Assembly (NCBI RefSeq): GCF_000440115.1 | Contig: NZ_ALMY01000022.1 | Coordinates: 59,367 to 123,366 of the forward strand | Length of the DNA: 64,000 bases | Direction of reading: 5' to 3' | From: Streptococcus suis YS56 | GTDB taxonomy: Bacteria > Bacillota > Bacilli > Lactobacillales > Streptococcaceae | Part shown: positions 29,018 through 37,445 of the stretch, one piece after another | How the letters are laid out: each line of letters opens with the position of its first letter | Position numbering within the stretch: the first letter of the stretch is position 1 | Made by a program: the position numbers and the translations under genes | Notes under the pieces: generated by a model | Seen by the model: the letters and a program-made list of their open reading frames with translations, nothing else | The model's database searches: none | Told to the model about the DNA's origin: nothing

Positions 29018-29119
29018 AAAAGGTCTACTAGACCTTTTCACTCCCTATGATGAAATAAAAATTACAAACTGTTTAACACCGATACGTAAAACACTCTTGG
29101 AAATTCCAAGAGTGTTTTT
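29018..29119 (+). terminator. Hairpins and terminator after lysS
   Basis: Two structures: a near-perfect palindrome AAAAGGTCTA/TAGACCTTTT at 29018-29038, and AAAACACTCTTGGAA / TTCCAAGAGTGTTTTT at 29087-29119, which is a strong intrinsic terminator. Confidence 0.82.
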
Positions 29120-29124
29120 GCATG

Positions 29125-29155
29125 CAAAAAATCCCAACCATATGGTCAGGATTTT
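29125..29155 (-). terminator. Terminator of the LLM oxidoreductase gene
   Basis: Minus strand AAAATCC-TGACCATATGGTTG-GGATTTTTT; stem with inner palindrome ACCATATGGT. It lies about 60 bases after the stop of the 29218 gene. Confidence 0.8.
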
Positions 29156-29217
29156 CAGGAGATTATGAAAAATATTTAGGATTGACTATAGTATAGCTCA
29201 TCCTATCAACTATCTCA

Positions 29218-30282
29218 TCAGTCTTGGGACTGATTCTCTTCTTTTTTTGCAAAATAATCTCGGACAATTGGCGCAACTTCTTTTCCGTAGAGTTCGATAG
29301 CACGGAGGACATCTTCATGTGGCATTGAGCCGGTTGGGAGATGGAGGAAGAAACGGTCCAAGTCAAGTGTTTCAATAGTCTTGATAATTTTTTCAGCGAC
29401 TCGTTTTGGATCTCCGACGATGGTTGCACCTTCGTCTGTCAGAGAGTAGAGATATTGCGCCTTGGTCATCTCGCTCCAATGTGGGCGGTCTTTAGCGATA
29501 TTGTCCGTAATTACCTTGGTTGGATGATAGTATTCTTCCACAGCCTTGTCATGGTCGTCTGCAATCCAGCCCCAAGAATGGGCTGCAACTTTCGTTTTCT
29601 TTGGATCATGACCTGAATTGCGGGCAACCTTGCGATAAGCATCGACTAAAGGTTTAAAGCGATGGGCACCTGCACCAATGACTGCATACACAATCGGCAA
29701 GCCTTTCTTAGCAATCTTGATAGTGGATTCTACATTACCACCTGTTGCCACCCAAATGGGAAAATCTTCCTGAACAGGACGTGGATAGACTGGCTTATTA
29801 TCGACTGACTGGGTAAAATGCCCATCCCACTGGAGATTGGTTTCCTTGTCAATTTCCAAAAGCATATCCAACTTTTCATCGAAGAGTTCTTCATAGTCAT
29901 GGAGATCATAACCAAACAAGGGGAATGACTCCGTAAAGGAACCACGACCCGCCATGATTTCCGCTCTGCCATTTGACAAAGCGTCAATGGTGGTATACTG
30001 CTGATAGAGCCTTACAGGGTCCATGGAGGAAAGGATAGAAACTGCTGATGTTAGCTTGATATGCTTGGTATTGACGGCACCAGCTGCCAGCACAATCTCA
30101 GGTGCAGAAACCGCAAAATCTTCGCGGTGATGTTCTCCAATCCCATAGACATCAAGCCCTACCGCATCTGCTAGCTCGATCTCTTTGACTAGTTGACGAA
30201 TCCGCTCGTCGTGGCTGTATGTCTCACCTGTTTTTTCTAGTGGTGTTGTTTCACCAAATGTTGAAATACCTAATTCTACCAT
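29218..30282 (-). CDS. LLM-class flavin-dependent oxidoreductase (luciferase-like)
   Basis: A 354-residue member of the bacterial luciferase superfamily of FMN-dependent enzymes. Family features include LGISTFGE at the N-terminus, GIGEHHREDFAVSAPEIVLAAGA, the long LTSAVSILSSMDPVRLYQQYTTID segment, and GRGSFTESFPLFGYDL. Such proteins oxidise a range of small molecules and are often induced by electrophile or redox stress. The gene is monocistronic, with a promoter whose spacer is filled by a 26-bp palindrome, pointing to control by a repressor encoded elsewhere. Substrate unknown. Confidence 0.88.
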   Translation of the reverse strand: MVELGISTFGETTPLEKTGETYSHDERIRQLVKEIELADAVGLDVYGIGEHHREDFAVSAPEIVLAAGAVNTKHIKLTSAVSILSSMDPVRLYQQYTTIDALSNGRAEIMAGRGSFTESFPLFGYDLHDYEELFDEKLDMLLEIDKETNLQWDGHFTQSVDNKPVYPRPVQEDFPIWVATGGNVESTIKIAKKGLPIVYAVIGAGAHRFKPLVDAYRKVARNSGHDPKKTKVAAHSWGWIADDHDKAVEEYYHPTKVITDNIAKDRPHWSEMTKAQYLYSLTDEGATIVGDPKRVAEKIIKTIETLDLDRFFLHLPTGSMPHEDVLRAIELYGKEVAPIVRDYFAKKEENQSQD

Positions 30283-30323
30283 GATGTGTTCTCCTTTACA
30301 TATTTTACTTATTTGATGGTATT

Positions 30324-30352
30324 ATTTTATCACTAACTAGTGATAAAATCAA
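30324..30352 (-). promoter_or_regulatory. LLM promoter with 26-bp palindromic operator
   Basis: The half-sites ATTTTATCACTA and TAGTGATAAAAT are perfect inverted repeats with two bases between (30324-30349). On the minus strand the -35 TTGATT (30352-30347) and -10 TAAAAT (30329-30324) flank a 17-base spacer made of the same palindrome. A dimeric repressor bound here would block the promoter. Confidence 0.82.
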
Positions 30353-30363
30353 TTGATTTGCTC

Positions 30364-30397
30364 AAAAAATAAAACGACTAGGAAAACCTAATCGTTT
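30364..30397 (-). terminator. Terminator of the MacAB-like operon
   Basis: Minus strand AAACGATTAGG-TTTT-CCTAGTCGTTT then T-rich; one G-U pair. It lies seven bases after the permease stop. Confidence 0.85.
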
Positions 30398-30404
30398 CAT
30401 CATA

Positions 30405-31652
30405 TTATTCGTAACGTAATGCCTCAATTGGATCAAGCTTAGAAGCCTTATTAGCAGGAAGAACGCCGAAGACAATTCCGACTGCTGCTGAAAAGGCTAA
30501 ACTTCCTAATACAACCGGTATTGATATTTCAGCTGTCATCTCTCCCATAACCTTTGTGGCGTTGAGAATAAACACAATGGCTTGAGCGATAGCTAAACCG
30601 ATTGCTCCACCTAAAGTGGTCAAGACCATAGCTTCAATCAAGAACTGCATCAAGATATTTCCTCGGGTTGCCCCCAGAGCTTTACGAAGACCGATTTCAC
30701 GTGTCCGCTCAGTCACAGATACCAACATGATGTTCATAACACCGATACCACCTACAAGAAGTGAAATTCCTGCAACAGCACCGATAAACGTAGTGACACC
30801 TGACATTTGGTTCTTAAAATCATCTAACATAGCTGACATATCATAGATATCATAACGGGCTTCCTTTAGACCTGTAATGTTGGTCAAGTATGCTGCGGCA
30901 GCCTGACCAACCTCAGCAGCTCTACTCACATCTTCTACATGGACATAAAGGCCACTATTTTCCTTGGTACCCATTTCAGCAGCTAGTTGCGTATTGGTCA
31001 TAATGGCATTTCCGCCTGAGTTGAAACCATAGAGGGAAGTACCTGCTTTGGGATCTTTGTAAACACCAACTACAAGGTAAGAATTGGCATTGACATTGAC
31101 GATTTGGTTGAGGGCTGCATCGGTTGAACCAAAAAGCTTCTCAGCCAAGGCAACATCCAACATGATAATACGGGAAAATCGGCTGTAATCGTTAGCTGTG
31201 AAACGACGGCCAGCCAAGATTTCTAATGCCTTTATGTCAAAATAGGATTGACTAACACCAGTAATAAAGACATTATCAGCTTGCGCATTGCCCGCTGCTA
31301 CAGTAGAGGTACTTGAAGCACTAATGTAGTAGCCACTGAGCCCATCGATTTCCAAAAGCCCCTTTAACATTGTGTCCGTTACATCTGGCTCCTGTTCTTC
31401 AGAAGCCTCGCCAGGAACTGTGTACGTAAATGCACCCTGAGTTCGTTCTTCAGTTCCAACAAAGGGAGTAAAGTAGACCTGAACATTATTCTGATCACCA
31501 GCCAGAGACTTTTCAATACTCTTAGACATACCTGTTCCCATTGCTACAATGATCACAACAGAGGCCACACCGATGATAATACCTAACATAGTCAAAAGAG
31601 AACGCATCTTATGGGCTAGGATAGACTTGAGGGCAAATTTCCAGTTTTCCAT
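30405..31652 (-). CDS. MacB-like ABC transporter permease
   Basis: A 415-residue permease of the MacB/FtsX type: an N-terminal helix (MRSLLTMLGIIIGVASVVIIVAMG), a large outer domain of about 220 residues, and three C-terminal helices with RTREIGLRKALGATRGNILMQFLIEA. It is the third gene of an adaptor-ATPase-permease operon and directly follows the ATPase gene with no gap. The pneumococcal counterpart exports antimicrobial peptides and other drugs. Here that is a likely role by family and layout, not shown by sequence alone. Confidence 0.9.
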   Translation of the reverse strand: MENWKFALKSILAHKMRSLLTMLGIIIGVASVVIIVAMGTGMSKSIEKSLAGDQNNVQVYFTPFVGTEERTQGAFTYTVPGEASEEQEPDVTDTMLKGLLEIDGLSGYYISASSTSTVAAGNAQADNVFITGVSQSYFDIKALEILAGRRFTANDYSRFSRIIMLDVALAEKLFGSTDAALNQIVNVNANSYLVVGVYKDPKAGTSLYGFNSGGNAIMTNTQLAAEMGTKENSGLYVHVEDVSRAAEVGQAAAAYLTNITGLKEARYDIYDMSAMLDDFKNQMSGVTTFIGAVAGISLLVGGIGVMNIMLVSVTERTREIGLRKALGATRGNILMQFLIEAMVLTTLGGAIGLAIAQAIVFILNATKVMGEMTAEISIPVVLGSLAFSAAVGIVFGVLPANKASKLDPIEALRYE

Positions 31653-32348
31653 CTATACCTCCTCCCTTCTACTATCTTCTGTAATGACACCGTCACGCAA
31701 GACTATTTTACGTTTGGCATAGGCAGCAATTTCAGGTTCGTGTGTAACCATGATAATGGTCTTTCCTTCATTATTCAACTCTGTCAAGAGTTCCATGATT
31801 TGCTCACCTGTTTTAGTATCCAAGGCACCTGTTGGCTCATCCGCCAAGATAATAGCTGGTGTATTGACCAAGGCACGCGCAATAGCCACCCTTTGTTTCT
31901 GTCCACCTGATAGCTCAGATGGCAGGTGAGTCATCCGCTCAGCCAACTCCACTTTTTCCAAATAACGTTTAGCTAATTTTTTCCGTTGATTGGCTGGAAC
32001 TCCTGCATAAATCAAAGGCAATTCAACATTTTGAAGGGCATTGAGTTTTGATAGCAGGAAGAATTGTTGGAAGACGAAACCAATTTGGTCATTACGAACG
32101 GAGGCTAATTTCTTCTCAGACAGTTGACTGACTTCTTCACCTTCTAACCAATAGTTCCCTGAACTGGAACGATCTAAAAGACCGATAATATTCATCAAGG
32201 TTGATTTCCCTGAACCAGACGGTCCCATAATAGCAAGAAACTCACCTTCTTCCACCTCGAGATCTATATCTTTAAGGACACGAAGTTCTTGGTCACCGTT
32301 TTTATAGGATTTGTTTATATTGGTTAATCTAATTAGCTGGTTCTTCAT
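31653..32348 (-). CDS. MacB-like ABC transporter ATP-binding protein
   Basis: A 231-residue ATPase of the LolD/MacB group, with Walker A GPSGSGKST, signature LSGGQKQR, Walker B IILADEP and the H-loop VTHEPE. The start I use, ATG at 32348 (MKNQLIRLTNINKSY), overlaps the end of the adaptor gene by 20 bases; a longer reading from 32417 would add 23 residues that lie inside the adaptor gene and lack similarity to the family. It energises the permease that follows immediately. Confidence 0.92.
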   Translation of the reverse strand: MKNQLIRLTNINKSYKNGDQELRVLKDIDLEVEEGEFLAIMGPSGSGKSTLMNIIGLLDRSSSGNYWLEGEEVSQLSEKKLASVRNDQIGFVFQQFFLLSKLNALQNVELPLIYAGVPANQRKKLAKRYLEKVELAERMTHLPSELSGGQKQRVAIARALVNTPAIILADEPTGALDTKTGEQIMELLTELNNEGKTIIMVTHEPEIAAYAKRKIVLRDGVITEDSRREEV

Positions 32349-33495
32349 AGGCTTCAACCTCTTTTCCTTCTTCAAGGTCTGGAGTTGGAATGGTGATGAC
32401 CTGATCTCCTGCTGCAATACCTCCTGTCACCTCTTGGTTGAGAGCATCAGCATTTCCCAACGTTACTTCCACTTTTTTAGCTTTTCCTTCAACAATGGTC
32501 CACACAAAGTTTTTATCGCCTTCTGGTACAACTGCTGTTACAGGAATTAAAATATGGTTGGTAGTATTGACCACTTCAATATTCACAGTAAAACCTTGCT
32601 TCAATTCACCCAATTCACTGGTCAAGGCAGCCTTGAAAGGATATTTGGCACCTGAACCACCACCTGCACCTGCTACTGCACTTGCGGTTTGATCTGTTGC
32701 TGGATAATTTGAAATATAGGTAATCTTTCCAGTCCAAGACTTATCAGGATATACCTTGCTGGTCAATTTTACTTCTTGATCAACTGCAATATTTGCCAAA
32801 TCATATTCCGTCAAATTTCCTGTCACTTGTAGGCTACCTTGGTTGACGATATGAACAACGGTCTGACTAGAAGTTGAACTCTTCGAAACTGATTTATTTA
32901 CTTCAACAACCGTACCAGCTACTGTACTTGTAACTGTAGCTTCTTGCAAGGCTGTATACGCTTTATCCACAGCAGCTTGTGCATCTGCGTACGAATCATT
33001 CAAGTCTGCCAACTGCATATCTACTGAACGTTGAGCTGCAGCTGTTGCCGCTTCATCTGTTGCAGCATCACCCGTTGTTTGAACAGTCTGACCATTGTTT
33101 CTCAAATCATAAATCTGACGTCCAATCTTATCACGCCCACGAACAGCAGTATCCAAAGCAGACTGCAATTCTGTTGCATCATAGCGAATCAATGGTGTTC
33201 CTACTTCAACCTGAGTTCCTGGCTCAACTAAGACCTCGCTCAAATCTCCTTTTGAAGGATCATAGTAAACGTATTGTTCATCTGCTGCAGAAATCGTTCC
33301 TGTCAATAAGGTCGATGAAGCAATCGAGCCCTCTTTAGCTACTGTATAGGTCAAACTGGTCGCAACTTGCTCTGTAGAAGTCGGTGAGGAACCACCTAAT
33401 ACACCTCCAAATACCAAGGCACCACCAATTAAGGCGACAGCCGCAACACTGAGACCACTGAACAAAGCAATTTTAGCCTTCTTTGTCTTTAACAT
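32329..33495 (-). CDS. MacA-like membrane fusion (adaptor) protein
   Basis: A 388-residue HlyD/MacA-type adaptor. One N-terminal membrane helix (about 9-30) anchors it outside the membrane. Then come the split biotinyl-lipoyl domain (GDLSEVLVEPGTQVEVGTPLIRYD and ATVTSTVAGTVVEVNKSV), a helical insert of about 90 residues rich in Ala/Asp, and beta-barrel and membrane-proximal domains. As first gene of the operon it has its own promoter: TTGCAA (33572-33567), 17 bases, TATTAT (33549-33544). In Gram-positives such adaptors complete a MacAB-like exporter without an outer-membrane partner. Confidence 0.9.
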   Translation of the reverse strand: MLKTKKAKIALFSGLSVAAVALIGGALVFGGVLGGSSPTSTEQVATSLTYTVAKEGSIASSTLLTGTISAADEQYVYYDPSKGDLSEVLVEPGTQVEVGTPLIRYDATELQSALDTAVRGRDKIGRQIYDLRNNGQTVQTTGDAATDEAATAAAQRSVDMQLADLNDSYADAQAAVDKAYTALQEATVTSTVAGTVVEVNKSVSKSSTSSQTVVHIVNQGSLQVTGNLTEYDLANIAVDQEVKLTSKVYPDKSWTGKITYISNYPATDQTASAVAGAGGGSGAKYPFKAALTSELGELKQGFTVNIEVVNTTNHILIPVTAVVPEGDKNFVWTIVEGKAKKVEVTLGNADALNQEVTGGIAAGDQVITIPTPDLEEGKEVEAYEEPAN

Positions 33496-33543
33496 ATGAT
33501 ACTCCTTTTCTAATTCAAAACATATTTATTTTGTATTGTCTTT

Positions 33544-33572
33544 ATAATACACAAATACACGTTTTTTTGCAA
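33544..33572 (-). promoter_or_regulatory. Promoter of the MacAB-like operon
   Basis: TTGCAA, a 17-base spacer and TATTAT on the minus strand, about 50 bases before the adaptor start. Confidence 0.7.
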
Positions 33573-33615
33573 GTGTTTTCTTAATTATTTTACAAAAAGT
33601 TCGGTATTTTTCCTA

Positions 33616-33631
33616 CTTACAATTTTGTAAG
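33616..33631. promoter_or_regulatory. 16-bp palindrome between the efflux operon and gor
   Basis: CTTACAA-TT-TTGTAAG, a perfect dyad in the divergent gap. It could bind a regulator of either neighbour; none is identified. Confidence 0.5.
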
Positions 33632-33708
33632 AGAACGTAGCGGATTTTTGATTGATAAGTAAAAAAACGATAGAATGAAGATAATTATCATTTAGAGGAG
33701 AAAAACTC

Positions 33709-35058
33709 ATGAAAGAATTTGATATTATTGCCATTGGTGGAGGCAGCGGCGGTATTGCTACTATGAACCGTGCTGCTATCTATGGGGCTAAGGCTGCTGT
33801 GATCGAAGGAAGCCACCTTGGCGGAACCTGTGTTAACCTTGGCTGTGTTCCTAAAAAAATCATGTGGTACGGTTCTCAAGTGGCTGAAGCCATTCACCAC
33901 TATGGCCCTGAATATGGATTTACTAGCCAAGAAGTGACCTTTGATTTTGCCACCTTGCGTAAAAATCGCGAAGCCTATATTGAGCGTTCACGCGCATCCT
34001 ACGGTAATACTTTTAACAATAACGGAGTAGAAGTTATCCAGGGTTTCGCACGTTTTGTGGATAATCAAACAGTTGAAGTCAATGGTGAGCTGATTCGTGC
34101 AAAACACATTGTTATCGCAACTGGCGCCAAACCGGTAGTCCCTGCTATTCCTGGTAGTGAGCTAGGGATTGTATCTGACGATGTCTTTGCATGGGAAGAA
34201 TTACCTTCTTCTGTGGCTGTGATTGGTGCTGGTTATATCGCTGTAGAAATGGCTGGTCTCCTACATGGACTCGGTGTCCAAACAGACCTCTTTGTTCGTG
34301 GAAATCGCCCTCTTCGTAGCTTTGATACCTACATTATTGATGCCTTGATGGAAGAAATGCAACGTACCAACCTTCCACTCCATACTGGGAAAACTCCTGT
34401 CAGTCTTGAAAAAACTGATGATGGACAAATCCAGATTAACTTTGCTGACGGTAGTAACCATATTGCTCAGAAGGTCCTTTGGGCAATTGGACGTAAACCA
34501 AATATTGACAAACTCAACCTAGAAGCAACTAGTGTTCAACTTACTTCTTCAGGACATATTTCTGTCAATGAATACCAAGAAACAGCTGTACCAGGCATCT
34601 ATGCCCTCGGTGATGTGACTGGTGAAAAAGAATTAACACCCGTTGCAATCAAGGCAGGTCGCCTTTTGGCAGAACGTTTATTTAACAATAAACCAACCGC
34701 AAAAATGGATTACACAACCATCCCAACTGTCGTCTTTTCTCACCCCGCTATCGGAACCGTTGGTCTAACTGAGGACGAAGCGATTGCCCAATACGGTCAG
34801 GACAATGTAAAAGTCTATACTTCAGCCTTTACTTCTATGTACACTGCCCTAGAAAATAATCGCCAAATGGCTAAGTTTAAATTAGTAACTGTGGGAGAAA
34901 ATGAAAAAGTCGTTGGACTGCACGGCATTGGCTATGGTGTCGATGAAATGATTCAAGGATTCTCAGTTGCTATCAAAATGGGAGCTACAAAAGAAGAATT
35001 TGATGCCGTTGTCGCCATCCATCCGACAGGTTCTGAAGAATTTGTTACTATGCGTTAA
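33709..35058 (+). CDS. gor: Glutathione-disulfide reductase
   Basis: A 449-residue FAD enzyme that regenerates reduced glutathione with NADPH. FAD-binding [14 protein letters not shown] at the N-terminus, the redox-active pair in [13 protein letters not shown], the NADPH-binding [19 protein letters not shown], a second FAD contact in [10 protein letters not shown], and the C-terminal HPTGSEEFV with the catalytic His-Glu. Streptococci often import glutathione, so this enzyme serves oxidative-stress defence. ATG at 33709 follows AGAGGAG. Transcribed alone, with a terminator shared with the gene on the other strand. Confidence 0.96.
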   Translation: MKEFDIIAIGGGSGGIATMNRAAIYGAKAAVIEGSHLGGTCVNLGCVPKKIMWYGSQVAEAIHHYGPEYGFTSQEVTFDFATLRKNREAYIERSRASYGNTFNNNGVEVIQGFARFVDNQTVEVNGELIRAKHIVIATGAKPVVPAIPGSELGIVSDDVFAWEELPSSVAVIGAGYIAVEMAGLLHGLGVQTDLFVRGNRPLRSFDTYIIDALMEEMQRTNLPLHTGKTPVSLEKTDDGQIQINFADGSNHIAQKVLWAIGRKPNIDKLNLEATSVQLTSSGHISVNEYQETAVPGIYALGDVTGEKELTPVAIKAGRLLAERLFNNKPTAKMDYTTIPTVVFSHPAIGTVGLTEDEAIAQYGQDNVKVYTSAFTSMYTALENNRQMAKFKLVTVGENEKVVGLHGIGYGVDEMIQGFSVAIKMGATKEEFDAVVAIHPTGSEEFVTMR

Positions 35059-35066
35059 CTCAATTG

Positions 35067-35107
35067 AAAAAGTCCAGACATGAAGGTCAGCACTGTCTGG
35101 ACTTTTT
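35067..35107. terminator. Bidirectional terminator between gor and the cyclase gene
   Basis: AAAAAGTCCAGACA / TGTCTGGACTTTTT with a 13-base loop; perfect on both strands. Confidence 0.9.
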
Positions 35108-35108
35108 C

Positions 35109-35846
35109 TTATGGTAATATAGCAATTGCTCGCACTGGTGAACCCGAAGCCTTCTTCCAATGGGGAAAAGCGATTGAAATCAATGCGCCTGTAGGTGGTA
35201 CCTGATCCAAGTTTGCCAATACTTCCAACTGATAAATATCTTTTGATAGGAGATAGTATTCTTCTGGTAAACTTCCTCCGTGTTTAGCTGCAGATACTCC
35301 TGAATCGGTATCCAATGTTTCATGGCCAACTGCTTTCACCTGACGTTCTTCAATCAAATATTCTAGAGCTTCATGACTCCATCCTGGTGTACGTTGAACT
35401 CCATCTTCGTCTAGATTACGAATGGCATCTTGACTAGGCCAGCGCTTTGACCAATCCGAACGAAAGGCAACAAAAGATTCTGGCGCTATCGGACCATATT
35501 CAGCCTCAAAGTCTAAAATATCCTGCTTAGTTATCTCATAGTCATTATTTTCTATAACAGCAGATGATTTATCAATAACGTAGAGTGGCAGGAGTAAATC
35601 TTTCAAATCAATCTCATCAAGATAACGACCTCCTTCTACAAAATGAATCGGAGGATCAATATGGGTTCCATACTGCCCCACAACCGTAAATTGTTCGACA
35701 AAGAAACCATCCTTATGAGTAAATAGGGCTTTCTTTTCGAGAGCTGGTAGCGCAGGGAAATGCGGGCTCTTTTCATTGATTTGGTGAGTCAAGTCTACCC
35801 AAGTTTTAGATTTAAGAGTACGGTAAATATCAAGTAATTCTGTCAT
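35109..35846 (-). CDS. Cyclase-family metal hydrolase (kynurenine formamidase-like)
   Basis: A 245-residue protein of the cyclase/arylformamidase family. The diagnostic metal site is GQYGTHIDPPIHF, with further ligands in VGHETLDTDSGVSAAKHGG. Family members hydrolyse N-formylkynurenine, isatin or related cyclic amides; a kynurenine pathway is not expected in a streptococcus, so the substrate is open. I place the start at ATG 35846; a GTG twelve bases further upstream is also possible but is more likely part of the ribosome binding region. Monocistronic. Confidence 0.82.
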   Translation of the reverse strand: MTELLDIYRTLKSKTWVDLTHQINEKSPHFPALPALEKKALFTHKDGFFVEQFTVVGQYGTHIDPPIHFVEGGRYLDEIDLKDLLLPLYVIDKSSAVIENNDYEITKQDILDFEAEYGPIAPESFVAFRSDWSKRWPSQDAIRNLDEDGVQRTPGWSHEALEYLIEERQVKAVGHETLDTDSGVSAAKHGGSLPEEYYLLSKDIYQLEVLANLDQVPPTGALISIAFPHWKKASGSPVRAIAILP

Positions 35847-35987
35847 AGAAATTCTCACTTTCTTTTTTTATTATTCTAGCATAAGTATAGGTTGTTTTAC
35901 ATATAATTTGTTGTTTTTTACTATATAAGTTTCTTATTAGCTGTTATAAAAATCACCTATAGAGTTGTTACATCCGATGAAAGAGCA

Positions 35988-36050
35988 TTGACTTTCTTAT
36001 CCAATCTCACTATAATTTTTGTTAACCATAAAATTTTAAGAGGATAACAG
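35988..36050 (+). promoter_or_regulatory. bioY promoter and BirA operator
   Basis: TTGACT (35988-35993), 17 bases, TATAAT (36011-36016). Directly after it lies TTGTTAACC - 14 bases - GGATAACAG (36019-36050), which fits the BirA dyad (TTGTTAACC-N14-GGTTAACA) with few mismatches. The right half runs up to the bioY ATG, so bound biotinyl-AMP-BirA would block both transcription start and the ribosome site. Confidence 0.85.
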
Positions 36051-36590
36051 ATGAAAACAACTTCTATCAAATCACTTGTTTATATCGCTATTGGAACAGC
36101 CTTAATTTCCACCCTTTCACAAATCAGTCTGTCTATCGGGCCTGTACCATTTACATTACAAACCCTAGCTATCGGCTTAGTAGCTTGTCTATACAAACCC
36201 AAGGAGGCAATTACAAGTGTCAGCTTATATCTAGTTCTTGGCGCTATCGGTTTACCTGTTTTTGCTGGTTTTTCTGGTGGCTTTGCTGCACTCACAGGAC
36301 CGACATCTGGCTTTCTATGGGGGTTTCTACTCTACACTATCATCACTTCTGCCCTCACTAAATCAGACTCCTCACCAGTCACAATTTTTCTAGCCTGCCT
36401 ACTAGGAACTGCAAGTTGCTTCCTTATAGGCTGTTTTGTATTTAAGCTAGTTTCAGGTGCCAGTTGGACTGACACTATCGGATGGACTGTTCTGCCTTTC
36501 ATTCTTCCTGATTTAGCTAAAATTACACTAGTCATGATATGTCATCGTTTATTGCAACCTGTTATCAAAAAAGAAGCCTATTTTTCTTAG
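36051..36590 (+). CDS. bioY: Biotin ECF transporter S component BioY
   Basis: A 179-residue, six-helix S component for biotin uptake. The BioY signature is present: ISLSIGPVPFTLQTLAIGLVACLYKPKEA in the first part, YLVLGAIGLPVFAGFSGGFAALTGPTSGFLWGF in the middle (the long biotin-binding loop), and FILPDLAKITLVMICHRLLQP near the end. It depends on the shared ECF ATPases and EcfT encoded elsewhere. The upstream BirA operator supports the function. A hairpin with its stop codon in the loop region (36573-36595) separates it from the convergent gene. Confidence 0.95.
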   Translation: MKTTSIKSLVYIAIGTALISTLSQISLSIGPVPFTLQTLAIGLVACLYKPKEAITSVSLYLVLGAIGLPVFAGFSGGFAALTGPTSGFLWGFLLYTIITSALTKSDSSPVTIFLACLLGTASCFLIGCFVFKLVSGASWTDTIGWTVLPFILPDLAKITLVMICHRLLQPVIKKEAYFS

Positions 36591-36601
36591 GCTTCCTTCA
36601 T

Positions 36602-36817
36602 TTATTTATTAGCAAACGCATCCAAGAGAACTTGGAATTCTTCATTGCTGAGCGTGATTCCTTTACCCATCTTGGTATGGTCGGGACTCCAAGTTCGGAT
36701 GTCATACTTGGCCGGTGCACCATTAAAGGATACACGATTGAGTTCCTTGGTCCATCCCTTTTCATTTTCAGATAGCACCAAGAGTTTTTCTTCAATTTCA
36801 AATGTAAATTCTGCCAT
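36602..36817 (-). CDS. YdbC/PC4-like small nucleic-acid-binding protein
   Basis: A 71-residue protein of the YdbC family, which has the fold of the transcription coactivator PC4 and binds single-stranded DNA. Recognised by FTFEIEEKLLVLSENEKGWTKELNRVSFNGAPAKYDIRTWSPDHTKMGKGITLSNEEFQVL. Its exact job in Firmicutes is not settled. AAGGAGG lies just upstream of ATG 36817. Another start in a different frame (36801) overlaps it but has no family similarity. Divergent from the gene at 36910. Confidence 0.88.
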   Translation of the reverse strand: MAEFTFEIEEKLLVLSENEKGWTKELNRVSFNGAPAKYDIRTWSPDHTKMGKGITLSNEEFQVLLDAFANK

Positions 36818-36909
36818 TTGTTACCTCCTTCACTTATTTATTCGAAAAAACTTGTCATTTTTGCGAAAATTCGTTACTATAATTATACCAAGTTTGAAAG
36901 GATAATGCC

Positions 36910-37233
36910 ATGAAGAGATTTTTGGAAGTCATTTTAGAGCAAGTCAATATCTTTTTGGGCAATAGCAAAGCTCCTAAGACCATTGAGCCTGACAGCAAGG
37001 AAGAGATTAAAAATAATTTGGAACTAGCCCTTTATAAGAAAGCCGCCATTCATGTTATCTACAACGACCGCAGTTTTACAGGCGATATTGTCAAATACGA
37101 TAAGGAACGTCAACGAATCATCATGAAAAATTTCAAACGTCAGGTTACCAGCATTATAAAAATCGAGGACATCAATAAAGTCACCTTGGTTCCAGATAGC
37201 ATCAAGACTTCTCAACAACAAACAAAAGGCTGA
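36910..37233 (+). CDS. Small conserved protein with beta-barrel-like C-terminus
   Basis: A 107-residue cytoplasmic protein I cannot name. The N-terminal half (MKRFLEVILEQVNIFLGNSKAPKTIEP) is helical; residues about 45-95 alternate short strands (AAIHVIYNDRSFTGDIVKYDKERQRIIMKN... SIIKIEDINKVTLV), a pattern seen in small SH3-like or YolD-like barrels. That resemblance is weak. ATG at 36910 follows GAAAGGATA. Its stop codon lies inside a 20-base palindrome that acts as part of a terminator. Confidence 0.7.
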   Translation: MKRFLEVILEQVNIFLGNSKAPKTIEPDSKEEIKNNLELALYKKAAIHVIYNDRSFTGDIVKYDKERQRIIMKNFKRQVTSIIKIEDINKVTLVPDSIKTSQQQTKG

Positions 37234-37293
37234 AATTTCAGCCTTGCAGATTGAAGAAAAAGTCCATTTTGGACAATTTTCTTCAATCTTTTT
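37226..37293 (+). terminator. Palindrome and terminator after the 36910 gene
   Basis: AAGGCTGAAATTTCAGCCTT (37226-37245) is a perfect 20-base palindrome over the stop codon. It is followed by ATTGAAGAAAA / TTTTCTTCAAT and CTTTTTT (to 37293), a good intrinsic terminator. Confidence 0.78.
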
Positions 37294-37445
37294 TCTTTAT
37301 ATTGAAAATTAAAAACTCTCAGAAACACCGAAATATCAATGTTTCTAAGAGTTTAATGACTTGCTATCTTTCGCAAACTTCTTCAATTTTTATATTTTTA
37401 AGAGTTTATCTACGTTCTGAAGCTGAAATTTCAGCCTTTTTATGT
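37294..37445. other. Gene-free stretch with hairpins before the U32 gene
   Basis: Contains a stem AAACTCTCAGAAACA / TGTTTCTAAGAGTTT (about 37314-37354, one mismatch) and a second copy of GCTGAAATTTCAGCCTT (37422-37438). No gene is visible. The second copy with its T-run can end the minus-strand U32 transcript or a plus-strand one. Confidence 0.6.

Noticed and set aside
30406..30413. TACGAATA on the minus strand, same as a ComX box, ahead of the LLM gene
   Set aside because: It is made by the codons Tyr-Glu-stop at the end of the efflux permease and is followed by an intrinsic terminator before the LLM promoter.
36598..36801. Alternative frame of 67 codons at the YdbC locus
   Set aside because: Out of frame with the YdbC family protein, which has the ribosome binding site and conserved sequence.
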